Below, piece by piece: positions 42,171-49,399 of a DNA stretch of 64,000 bases (positions are counted from its first letter, which is position 1; every line of letters starts with the position of its first letter). Below the pieces are notes generated by a model, which was not told the DNA's origin, did not search any database, and saw only the letters and a program-made list of their open reading frames with translations. The stretch is from [Pseudopropionibacterium] massiliense (GTDB lineage: Bacteria; Actinomycetota; Actinomycetes; Propionibacteriales; Propionibacteriaceae): NCBI RefSeq assembly GCF_900607225.1, contig NZ_LR027842.1:2920464-2984463 (forward strand), given 5' to 3'. The translations under genes were made by a program, and so were the position numbers.

Positions 42171-43664
42171 TCACCCGATGTGGAAGTACCGCGCCACCAG
42201 GTCCTCCACCAGGACCCGGTCGGCCGCGATCTCCTCGCGCAGGTTCTCGTCCTCGAGCGCGAACAGCTGCCCGGCCCAGGCGTCGATCAGGCCGGGCGGG
42301 AAGACACCCAGCGCCTCGTAGTCGGCGCGCTGGTCCAGCAGCCGCCGGGCCGCCTCGGCGCAGGAGGAGGGGAGCTGGTCGAGGCCCTCGTGCCTGGACG
42401 CGTCGCCACTGACGTAGCGGGCCATCGCGTAGTCCAGCATCGACGGGTCGCTCAGCCCGATCCTGGCGGCGACGGTGAGGCCCGCCAGCAGCAGGTGGAT
42501 GTTGGCCGCGCCGTCAGGGGACCTCAATTCGACGGTCTGGGAGTCGTTGGGAAGTTCCCCGACGGGGCCTTCCTGCGGGTTGGCGTCGCGGAACATGCGG
42601 TCGTCGAGGTTCTGCCAGCCGAGCGGCACCCGCACCAGCACGGAGCGGTTGCGGTCACCCCAGCAGATGGCGGTGGGGGCCTCCTGGTGCGGGACGAGCC
42701 GCAGGAAGGACGTGGGAACCGGGTTACCGAAGGCCGTGAGGGAAGCGGCGTGCGACAGGTAGCCGCCGACGACGCGGCGCGCCACGTCGGTGAGCCCGGA
42801 GCCCTCCGAGAACTGGTTGACGCCGTCCTTCATCAACCGGGTGTGGAAGTGCATGCCCGAACCGGCCTGCCCGACGACGATCTTCGGCGAGAACGACACC
42901 TCGATGCCGTGGGAGTGCGCCACCCGCCGGACCACCCACTTCGCCAGGGCCATCTCGTCGGCGGCGCGGGTGACGTCGGTGGGCAGGAACTCGATCTCCT
43001 GCTGCACCATCTGGAGGCCGTCGGCGATGAAGTTCCCGACCTCGGCGTGGGCGTACTTCACGGAGCAGCCCATCCGCGTCAGGTGGGCCAGGGATTCGAC
43101 GCGCACCGCCTCTCACTTCGAGAACGGCCCGGCCTCGTGATAGCCGCGCTGGGGTTCGACGGGGAACAGGTCCTCGGCGGGCGAGAACAGGTAGTACTCC
43201 AGCTCACCGAGGGCCTCCAACCGGCAGCCGGTCTCGTCCTCGAGGGCCTGCTGGGCCTTGCGGAGGATCTGCTGCGGGGAGCTGGCCAGGGGGTTGCCCT
43301 CCACGTCGTAGAACCCGCACATGATGTCGAGGGTGGGCAGCTCCGAGAAGGGGTTCAGGAACGCGGTGCGCAGCTGCGGCACCACGTAGAGGTCGGAGCT
43401 GGTGGCGTCGACGAACTCGAACAGCGACGATCCGTCGACCCGTTCCCCCATCGTCAGGATCCTGTCCAGGTGGTCGGCAGACTGGATCGCGAAGTTCAAC
43501 ACCTTCAACCGCCCGTCACCGCCGAGGTATCGCAGGTTGAGCATGGGAATGCCCTGCTCGGCGACGAACCGGGTGATGTCGGCCCGGGTGAACTCGTGCG
43601 GCTGTTTGCCGAGCGCACGAACCAGCGGGTTGGGATTCAGGGCAAGGGTGTCGATCTCCACCAT
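42171..43664 (-). pseudogene. Glutamine synthetase-family gene interrupted by an in-frame TGA
   Basis: The two halves form one reading frame of about 497 residues split by a single TGA at 43113-43115. The N-terminal half (183 residues) starts MVEIDTLALNPNP after GAGGAGG and contains LRYLGGDGRLKVLNFAI. The C-terminal half has the ATP/glutamate-site motifs GQAGSGMHFH and NRSVLVRVPL. The codon context GPFSK-stop-EAVRVESL suggests a Trp codon (TGG) changed to TGA. It could be a genuine nonsense mutation, a sequencing error, or rarely read-through. The family makes glutamine from glutamate and ammonia, or ligates other amines. Confidence 0.8.
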
Positions 43665-43757
43665 GGGGTCCTCCTCTTCGAGCTGTCCCGATTGTCTCAG
43701 ATGTTTCAGACATGTTACGACACAGCCGCCCCGGGGACCGTTCACCAGCGCTTAACC

Positions 43758-43828
43758 CGGTTGCGCAGCACTCAACGCCCGGAATCGCCCCACAAGCGGC
43801 AAAAACCGGGTTGAGTGCTGCGCAACCG
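43758..43828. repeat. 19-bp inverted repeat upstream of the glutamine synthetase-like gene
   Basis: CGGTTGCGCAGCACTCAAC (43758-43776) and its exact reverse complement (43810-43828) are 33 bases apart. It is downstream of the phosphatase gene and upstream of the glutamine synthetase-like gene on the minus strand, so it may terminate one or control the other. Confidence 0.75.
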
Positions 43829-43863
43829 TCATCCGCGGATGTAGGGGCAGCAGTCGACAGGGT

Positions 43864-44580
43864 TCACGCATCCAGGAGGAGCGCCCGGAGCCGGTTCCGG
43901 GTGATCTCGGGAAGCCCGATCATCTCCAGATGGGCCGGGATTCCCGACGCGAACCGCTCGACCAGGGGCTGTGTCCTGCGAAGCCACGCCGTCACCTGCT
44001 CATCGCTCCACGCGGCCTGTCGGTCGTGGGTCGGGGCGTGACTGGTGACCCCCGCCATGGCCCGCACGGACTGCGCGTGGTCATCGGCGACGGCACCAGG
44101 CGCGACTCCCGCGTTGGCGAGGAGGATGGCGGTCACCATGCCGGTGCGGTCGCGTCCTGCGCTGCAGTGCACGAGGATCCCGGGTTCGGCTGCCGCCAGC
44201 GTCGTCAGGGCGGCGGCCACCAGGCCGGGGAGGATTCGCAGGTTGTGGGCCCAGTATTCGGGGGAATCGAGGATCGGGAAGCAGGTTTCCCGGAACTCCG
44301 CGTTGTCGTGGTCCTCGGTGGGTGCGGAGAGGATCGTCACGTCCCGCAGGGCGTCCTCCCCCACCCGGGGATCGCCGTCGCGCCTGCCCTGCTCCTCGGG
44401 ACAGCGCAGGTCCACCACGCTCCGCAGTCCCCAGTCGCGGGCGGCCCGCCAGCCCTGCTCCGGGATCAGCTCGCGGCGAGGTCCCCGGGCAATCCTCCCG
44501 TGTCGTGTGACGCCCCAGCGACCGGTCAGCCCGCCGAGGTCGCGAATGTTGGGCACCCCGCCCCAGTCGAGTTCCCGCAC
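43864..44580 (-). CDS. Tyrosine-protein phosphatase (MptpB-like)
   Basis: The 238-residue phosphatase carries the P-loop signature LVHCSAGRDRTGM near residue 135, as in the MptpB/atypical dual-specificity group. NIRDLGGL near residue 11 is the typical N-terminal motif of this family. Mycobacterial relatives dephosphorylate phosphotyrosine and phosphoinositides; the substrate here is unknown. The GTG start at 44580 (MRELDWGGVPN) has no clear ribosome site and may be leaderless. It is divergent from the zinc-ribbon gene, with 75 bp between starts. Confidence 0.9.
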   Translation of the reverse strand: MRELDWGGVPNIRDLGGLTGRWGVTRHGRIARGPRRELIPEQGWRAARDWGLRSVVDLRCPEEQGRRDGDPRVGEDALRDVTILSAPTEDHDNAEFRETCFPILDSPEYWAHNLRILPGLVAAALTTLAAAEPGILVHCSAGRDRTGMVTAILLANAGVAPGAVADDHAQSVRAMAGVTSHAPTHDRQAAWSDEQVTAWLRRTQPLVERFASGIPAHLEMIGLPEITRNRLRALLLDA

Positions 44581-44655
44581 CCGGGCAGTTTACGTCCGGT
44601 GGACGGCACGGCCCCGAACCGCAGGATGATTGAGAGGACAGGTAAGGAGAACGCA

Positions 44656-44949
44656 GTGCCCCTGATCGAGATCCCGTGCCCCATCTGCGGCGCCACCACG
44701 AAAACCCTGCCGCGCTACCCGCGCAGGGTGTGCGACACCTGCGCGGCGAAGGCCTCCGACGAGTCGGGGCGGGCCCTGGAGTTCTTCAACACGTCCATCG
44801 GGAGTGGCTTCATCGCCTACTACGCGGACTCAAACCAGACCGAGACCCATCCCGGTCACCGCTGCTTCATCGACGGCATCAGCTGCTACGCCGACGAGGC
44901 GCGTTTCGGTGGAATCGTCATCGAGGCACTCCCCGACCAGCCCGATTAG
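44656..44949 (+). CDS. Small zinc-ribbon protein
   Basis: The 97-residue protein has an N-terminal zinc ribbon, CPICGATTKTLPRYPRRVCDTC (two CxxC pairs), followed by an acidic region and HPGHRCFIDGISCYADEARF. No enzyme motif was recognised. The start is GTG 44656, five bases after AAGGAGA; the alternative ATG at 44626 adds ten unconserved residues. It is convergent with the relic at 45253, and the gap is filled with family B and C repeats. Confidence 0.7.
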   Translation: MPLIEIPCPICGATTKTLPRYPRRVCDTCAAKASDESGRALEFFNTSIGSGFIAYYADSNQTETHPGHRCFIDGISCYADEARFGGIVIEALPDQPD

Positions 44950-44960
44950 CGACGATCGCG

Positions 44961-45038
44961 GAGGCTTGTTCACAGGCAGCACGACGCCCAGCGAACCCCT
45001 TGGTCAGCGCACACCTGGGAGGACCGCGAACAAGCCTC
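44961..45038 (+). repeat. Family B element 4 (78 bp, without family A)
   Basis: It is bounded by GAGGCTTGTTCAC (44961-44973) and GCGAACAAGCCTC (45026-45038). Its interior is similar to the left part of elements 2 and 3 (CACAGGCAGC, CAACC/GAACC, TGGTCAG) but lacks the family A unit. It may be a shortened form. Confidence 0.7.
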
Positions 45039-45103
45039 ACGGGCTCCCCGTCCCTCACATCCGAGGCCCTGAGCGCGCCCACCCTTTTCACGCGTCTGCC
45101 TCA

Positions 45104-45232
45104 CGTTTCGCTGGCCTTCCCCCCTGTTTGCTGGCCTTGCCGTCTATTTGCTGGCCTTGTTCACGTTTGCTGGCCTCACAGCACAGGCAAACGTGAACAA
45201 GGCCAGCAAACCGCGAATAGGGCCAGCAAACC
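45104..45232 (+). repeat. Family C repeat
   Basis: Three forward units (CGTTTCGCTGG, GTTTGCTGG and TATTTGCTGG starts) are followed by the 28-bp core and two inverted units ending CCAGCAAACC. As with the other two copies, it lies between convergent genes. Confidence 0.85.
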
Positions 45233-45252
45233 GACGGCGTGTGTGGGCAACC

Positions 45253-45714
45253 TCAGGCACCCAGAAGGGCCAAGGGAACCACGGCCACCCCGTCGGGGCG
45301 CCTGTAGGCGTATTCGCCGGTGTTGAGCAGCACCAGGTCGGCCACCTGGTCCCCCAGTTTCTCCCTCAGCCACAGGAGATGTTTCACGTCCCTGTCCGAG
45401 GCCGCCCGATCCAGCTTGATCTCGAAGGCCACGATCCGCCCGTCCTGTCCCTCAACGATCAGGTCCACCTCCTGCTCACCGCGTTTGGTGCGCAGGTGAA
45501 ACACGTCGGCTCCCGACACCTGGGCGGTGCCCCGCACGGTGAGCATCGCCAGGTTCTCGAAGAGTCCCCCGACCAACGACCCTCGCGACCCGAGCCACCG
45601 TCCCTGCCCCTTGGACAGTATTTCCGGGGTTGCGCGGAGAAGGACAGCGGCGAGCGCAGGATCGGCCAAGTGGTGTTTGAGGTCGTCCATCGTGACCGCG
45701 GCGACGTACGGCAT
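45253..45714 (-). pseudogene. C-terminal relic of a DUF4143-type ATPase
   Basis: The 153 codons starting MPYVAAVTMDDL match only the C-terminal DUF4143 domain of AAA ATPases of the AAA_14 group: ADPALAAVLLRATPE, GGLFENLAMLTVR, FHLRTKRGEQEVDLIVEG and IVAFEIKLDRAASDRDVKHL. The nuclease-like EVDLI...FEIK pattern (D-ExK type) is retained. The N-terminal ATPase half is missing, and the in-frame sequence upstream looks random, so a truncated gene is likely. The ATG at 45714 was chosen for want of better. Degenerate repeat-like sequence lies at 45715-45956. Confidence 0.65.
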
Positions 45715-45956
45715 GAAGGGGATCCGGCTCCCGATCAGCCAGTCTCGCTGGATAGCCCATGCCGCCAGCCATACCTCTGGGAGAAGAACTACTATCCTTT
45801 TGGGCAGTTCCCTGCTATCCCTCTGGGCGCCGTGTTGATTTCGGTCAACGAACCCTCCGGGAAGGTCTACCGCTCCCCACTCCTCTGTTTCACCGTTCGC
45901 TGTGCTTATCCCTGGCTTGCCGGCCCTGTTCGCGGTTTGCGGGCCCGGCGACCCAT

Positions 45957-46466
45957 TCAGCTCAGGTGTTTCTCCATCGCTTGCCGGGGGCGGGCATCCA
46001 GGCCTGCGGCCCCCTCGCGTTTCCGGAGAGCCCTCAGTTCCGGCGTCAGCCGGTCCTCCTCGACGACCTCCCAGCCCATTCGCCGATACCAGGGGCCGTT
46101 CCACGGAACGTCCCGGTAGGTGGTCAGGGTCATGCGCCGATACCCCCGCTTCCTGGCCCGTTCCTCGGCGGCATCGAGCAGGCGGGATCCGAGGCCACGC
46201 CCGGCGTACCCGGGAAGCACGCTGACCTGCTCGACGTGAGGGGTCGAGTCGACGATTTCGAGCCGGACGAAACCCACCGGCTCGTCCGCATGGGTCACCG
46301 CGACCAGTAACCGTCCGGCACGCTGGGCGGGCAGGAGGGATTCCGGATCCGCCGCGGCCATGTCGTTCATCCCGATCCCGGCGAACAGCGCATCCGCTTC
46401 CTGCTCGATGACACCCAGCCCCATCAGCTCGTCCTCGCGGGCCGGGCGGATCACAAATCCCGGCAC
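45957..46466 (-). CDS. GNAT-family N-acetyltransferase
   Basis: The 169-residue protein has the acetyl-CoA-binding motif VEQVSVLPGYAGRGLGSRLLDAAEERA (Q/R-x-x-G-x-G/A) near residue 80, followed by NGPWYRRMGWEVV near 125. The substrate is unknown. GTG 46466 was chosen because GAGGTGGG lies 5 bases before it; GTG 46475 is an alternative with a poorer site. It does not form an obvious operon with its neighbours. Confidence 0.85.
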   Translation of the reverse strand: MPGFVIRPAREDELMGLGVIEQEADALFAGIGMNDMAAADPESLLPAQRAGRLLVAVTHADEPVGFVRLEIVDSTPHVEQVSVLPGYAGRGLGSRLLDAAEERARKRGYRRMTLTTYRDVPWNGPWYRRMGWEVVEEDRLTPELRALRKREGAAGLDARPRQAMEKHLS

Positions 46467-46614
46467 GGTTCCCACCTCGCAGCGCCAAACACCCGTAGTG
46501 CTTTCTCAAAGAACCTGGCGGACCCGCGGACGACCCCATGGGCGACAGGCCGATCCGACACCCCGGGGTGGCACGCCGTGACGGCCTGCGCCGAGGACCT
46601 TGGGGGAGACCACG

Positions 46615-47148
46615 TCAGAAGCCGATGCTCCATTCCTCGATCTGGCCGCGGGCGTAGGCCGCCTGCCCCAGGTGGGTGACCGCGTCGTCGATGATGCTGA
46701 CCAGCCGCACCCCGCGGGTGACCGGCGGGTTCCACTTGGTGTCGATCACCTCGTCCAGGTCGTCGGCGGACAACCCCGAGACGTAGGTCTTGAACGCCTC
46801 GGTGCAGGCCTGGAGGTAGTCGAGCAGCAGGGCAGGGTCCTCGACGCGCAGCGCGGCGACGTCCTCGGCGGTGTCGCCGAAACCGATCGACTTCGGGCCG
46901 CGGTCGATTCCGAGGCGCTCACCCCAGCCGCCGGTGATCCACAGCTGTTCCGAGAACTGCCCTGCGTTGGCCAGCCACGCCACCTGGATGTCCATCTGCC
47001 GGGCGGAGTGCCACACCAGCCAGGCGATCGAGTTCGCCCGGCCGCCGGGCATCGCGTGGAGGGTTTCCGCGGAGATCTCCTTGAGCACCGTCCGGGCCGC
47101 CTCGACGGGCCGGTTGACCGAATCAATCAGAACTGCTTGAGCATCCAT
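46615..47148 (-). CDS. DinB-family / mycothiol-dependent maleylpyruvate isomerase-like protein
   Basis: The 177-residue four-helix protein belongs to the DinB-like superfamily: it has SIAWLVWHSARQMDIQVAWL near residue 40 and VTHLGQAAYARGQIE near the C-terminus, with the metal-ligand His positions in WHSAR and VTHLGQ. Members include bacillithiol/mycothiol-dependent transferases, so a thiol-dependent S-transferase role is inferred only. The start at 47148 (MDAQAVLIDSVN) was chosen over the ORF start at 47193 because the added residues are atypical. Confidence 0.75.
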   Translation of the reverse strand: MDAQAVLIDSVNRPVEAARTVLKEISAETLHAMPGGRANSIAWLVWHSARQMDIQVAWLANAGQFSEQLWITGGWGERLGIDRGPKSIGFGDTAEDVAALRVEDPALLLDYLQACTEAFKTYVSGLSADDLDEVIDTKWNPPVTRGVRLVSIIDDAVTHLGQAAYARGQIEEWSIGF

Positions 47149-47223
47149 GAGTCGATCCTGCCACTGCCCGGCAAACCTCCCCTCCGGATCCACGCACCGG
47201 ACGGCATCGGCTCCCGGGCCGTG

Positions 47224-47471
47224 TCACGGTTTCGTGGCGTGAATCCGGAAACGCCGCTGCGTGACCGTGATCCCGGTCCCCGCGGCCAGCTCCGACAGTT
47301 GTTGCGCGTGTGCGTCCACGCTGAACCCGAGTGCGTTCCACGGCACGTGGCCGAGGTAGATCACCAGGGATCATCCGCGACGAGTCTGCCCTCCAGGGCC
47401 GAGAAATCCCAGCCGGTCATCCTCGCCTCGGCGTGTGCTCGTCGCAGCGACTCCAGGAGGTCGTGATCCAT
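47224..47471 (-). pseudogene. Class I SAM methyltransferase reduced to its two ends
   Basis: Reading on the minus strand, the first 36 codons (MDHDLLESLRRAHAEARMTG, then WDFSALEGRL) match the N-terminus of actinobacterial SAM-dependent methyltransferases. After a TGA, the next 46 codons (IYLGHVPWNALGFSVDAHAQ...) match the C-terminus of the same family in another frame. The whole methyltransferase core of roughly 170-200 residues is missing. The two remnants are out of frame at the junction, so the gene is dead. ATG at 47471. Confidence 0.6.
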
Positions 47472-47523
47472 GCTCCTCGTCCTTTCCGGTTCCGAGGGTT
47501 CCCGCCGGCGACCGGAACCGTGT

Positions 47524-48447
47524 TCAGCGGGTGGCACGGTCCACCGGTACCCGGTCGAGGTCCTCCAGGGCGATGACGTCGTCGTGGATGCCGCTCGCCT
47601 CCCGCAGGTGGGCTTCGGTGGTGGTGTACCGGGTGGAGAAGTGGGTCATGGCCAGGCGGCGGGCCCCGGCAGCAGCGGCGATGCGGGCCGTGTCCGGGGC
47701 TGTGCAGTGTCCGTGTTCGACCGCCAATTCCTGCAGGTCGCTGGTGTAGGTGGCCTCCATGACCAGCAGGTCGACGTTCTCGGCAAGTTTCTCCGCGGCC
47801 GGGCAGGGCCGGGTGTCCATGACGAACGCGAACGACCTCCTCCGTCGCGGATGCGACACCTCCTCCAGCCGGGTGACCACGCCGTCGATCTCCACCCGGC
47901 CCTCGCGGTTCAGCCGTCCGACGGCGGGTCCGGAGATGCCGCGGGCGGTCAGGGCCTCCGGGTCGAAGCTGACCCCGGGCAGGTCCTCCACCCGGTACCC
48001 GATGGTGGGGACGCGGTGGTCGAGGGAGGCCGCCGACAGGATGAGGTCCCCGGTCCGCAGCACCTCGCCGGGTTCCGGGCCCGCCTCGACGGGCAGGAAC
48101 CGGATGTCGGCCTGGTCGTGGTAGATGCTGGCGCGGTGGAGTCTCTCGACGTACTCCTGCCCCTGGGCCGGGTAGACCACGGTGACCGGGTGGGGCACCT
48201 GCTCCAGGGAGATGCGCTGCAACACCCCGGGCAACCCGAGGCAGTGGTCGCCGTGGAGGTGGGTGAGGCAGATGACGTCGATGGTGCGCGCCGAGACCCC
48301 GGCCCGGGTCATCTGCCGCTGGGTGCCCTCGCCGCAGTCGAACAGGATGCCGCTGGCTCCCCACCGCAGCAGGTAGCCGTTGTGGTTCCGCGTCTTCGTG
48401 GGCACCAGGCTGGATGTTCCCAGCGCAACGAACTCGCGGTCGCTCAT
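47524..48447 (-). CDS. rnz: Ribonuclease Z
   Basis: This metallo-beta-lactamase-fold endonuclease processes tRNA 3' ends. The 307 residues carry THLHGDHCLGLPG near residue 62 (metal site), GTSSLVPTKTRNHNGYLLRW near the start, VMEATYTSD near 205 and TAPDTARIAAAAGARRLAMTHFSTRY, all family signatures. GAGGAGG precedes the ATG. It lies between a degraded methyltransferase and a lipoprotein gene. The active-site histidines are intact. Confidence 0.95.
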   Translation of the reverse strand: MSDREFVALGTSSLVPTKTRNHNGYLLRWGASGILFDCGEGTQRQMTRAGVSARTIDVICLTHLHGDHCLGLPGVLQRISLEQVPHPVTVVYPAQGQEYVERLHRASIYHDQADIRFLPVEAGPEPGEVLRTGDLILSAASLDHRVPTIGYRVEDLPGVSFDPEALTARGISGPAVGRLNREGRVEIDGVVTRLEEVSHPRRRRSFAFVMDTRPCPAAEKLAENVDLLVMEATYTSDLQELAVEHGHCTAPDTARIAAAAGARRLAMTHFSTRYTTTEAHLREASGIHDDVIALEDLDRVPVDRATR

Positions 48448-48544
48448 CTTGATCCTCCTCGTTCAGCGGTCACACCCTACGGGACCGGTTCGGCTCCCGC
48501 GGCCGGGGCTGACGGGACGATCCTGCGCGGTGGCCGCGGAACCT

Positions 48545-49192
48545 CTAGAACGTCGTCGTCGCGTCGCGGTTCATGAACGCGCCGTGACCGGTGGTGGTGT
48601 TCCAGCAGGTCAGGCCCGCGTTCTCGGAGGCGCACACGTAGTCCCCCTGGTAGACGACGGTTCCGTACTCCACCTGCTGGCCGGGGGTTTCCGGTTTCTG
48701 GAACAGGGGAGGTTCGCTTCTCGAGACGATCTCGGGTTCCGCCTGGTTCGCGGCGGTAGGACTCTTCATCCTCACCCACCACTTGGGGCCGAGTTCGTCG
48801 GAACCGTAGGGCTTGCTGTTCGTGTAGTTGACGATCCCGCAGCCCGCGGTCGTGTCCGAGAACTCACAGCCGATGTTCTTCGACGGGGTGATGATCACCG
48901 CATACCCCGAGTGGACGGTGGTGATCGGGGTGGCGTTCGCGGGTCGCGGCCCGCCCGCCCCCGGATAGGCACCCGGGATCGACACCGGCGAGCGTGTCCC
49001 GGACGGCGACGCACCCGCCCCGGCCGAGGGGCGGGTCGTGGGCAGGGCGATGGCCGCCGAGTCCTGGGCGTTCGGCGATTCGGGACCAGAGGTCGCGTTC
49101 TGGTCCGTGGAGGACGCGCAACCTGCCAGCAACCCTCCGACAAGCACCGACGCGAGCAGCAGACGGAAACGGCGACGGACGGAATCTGACAT
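48545..49192 (-). CDS. Secreted lipoprotein, paralog of the gene at 36935
   Basis: The 215-residue lipoprotein (lipobox LAGC near residue 25) has a Ser/Thr/Pro linker, then AYPGAGGPRPANATPITTVH, NIGCEFSDTTAGCGIVNY, SKPYGSDELGPKWWVR, and the C-terminus AGLTCWNTTTGHGAFMNRD. The paralog at 36935 shares these motifs in order. Four conserved Cys suggest two disulfides. GGAGGAGACC precedes the ATG at 49192. The function is unknown; an extracellular or cell-wall role is inferred from the lipoprotein signal. Confidence 0.78.
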   Translation of the reverse strand: MSDSVRRRFRLLLASVLVGGLLAGCASSTDQNATSGPESPNAQDSAAIALPTTRPSAGAGASPSGTRSPVSIPGAYPGAGGPRPANATPITTVHSGYAVIITPSKNIGCEFSDTTAGCGIVNYTNSKPYGSDELGPKWWVRMKSPTAANQAEPEIVSRSEPPLFQKPETPGQQVEYGTVVYQGDYVCASENAGLTCWNTTTGHGAFMNRDATTTF

Positions 49193-49399
49193 GGTCTCCT
49201 CCTGGTTCTCTGGCAACCCGCTGGGATGCGAACGCTCCCACCCTGCCACGAAGATTCTCCGGACAAAGATACTTCCAGGAAATTCAATGGTCATGCGCGA
49301 CGGCCGGCCCCGCCCACGGGAGGGGCCACAATCGGGACGCTATGTCCTAAATCCCGCCTCCCCGGCCCGTGCGGCCGGAACTTGAGGCAAGATGTCCCT

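Noticed and set aside
43113-43115. TGA in the glutamine synthetase gene as a selenocysteine codon
   Set aside because: The family has no selenoprotein members known to me, the context fits Trp, and no SECIS-like element was noticed.
42790-43814. Plus-strand ORFs across the glutamine synthetase region
   Set aside because: They are antisense shadows; the minus-strand halves carry the family motifs.
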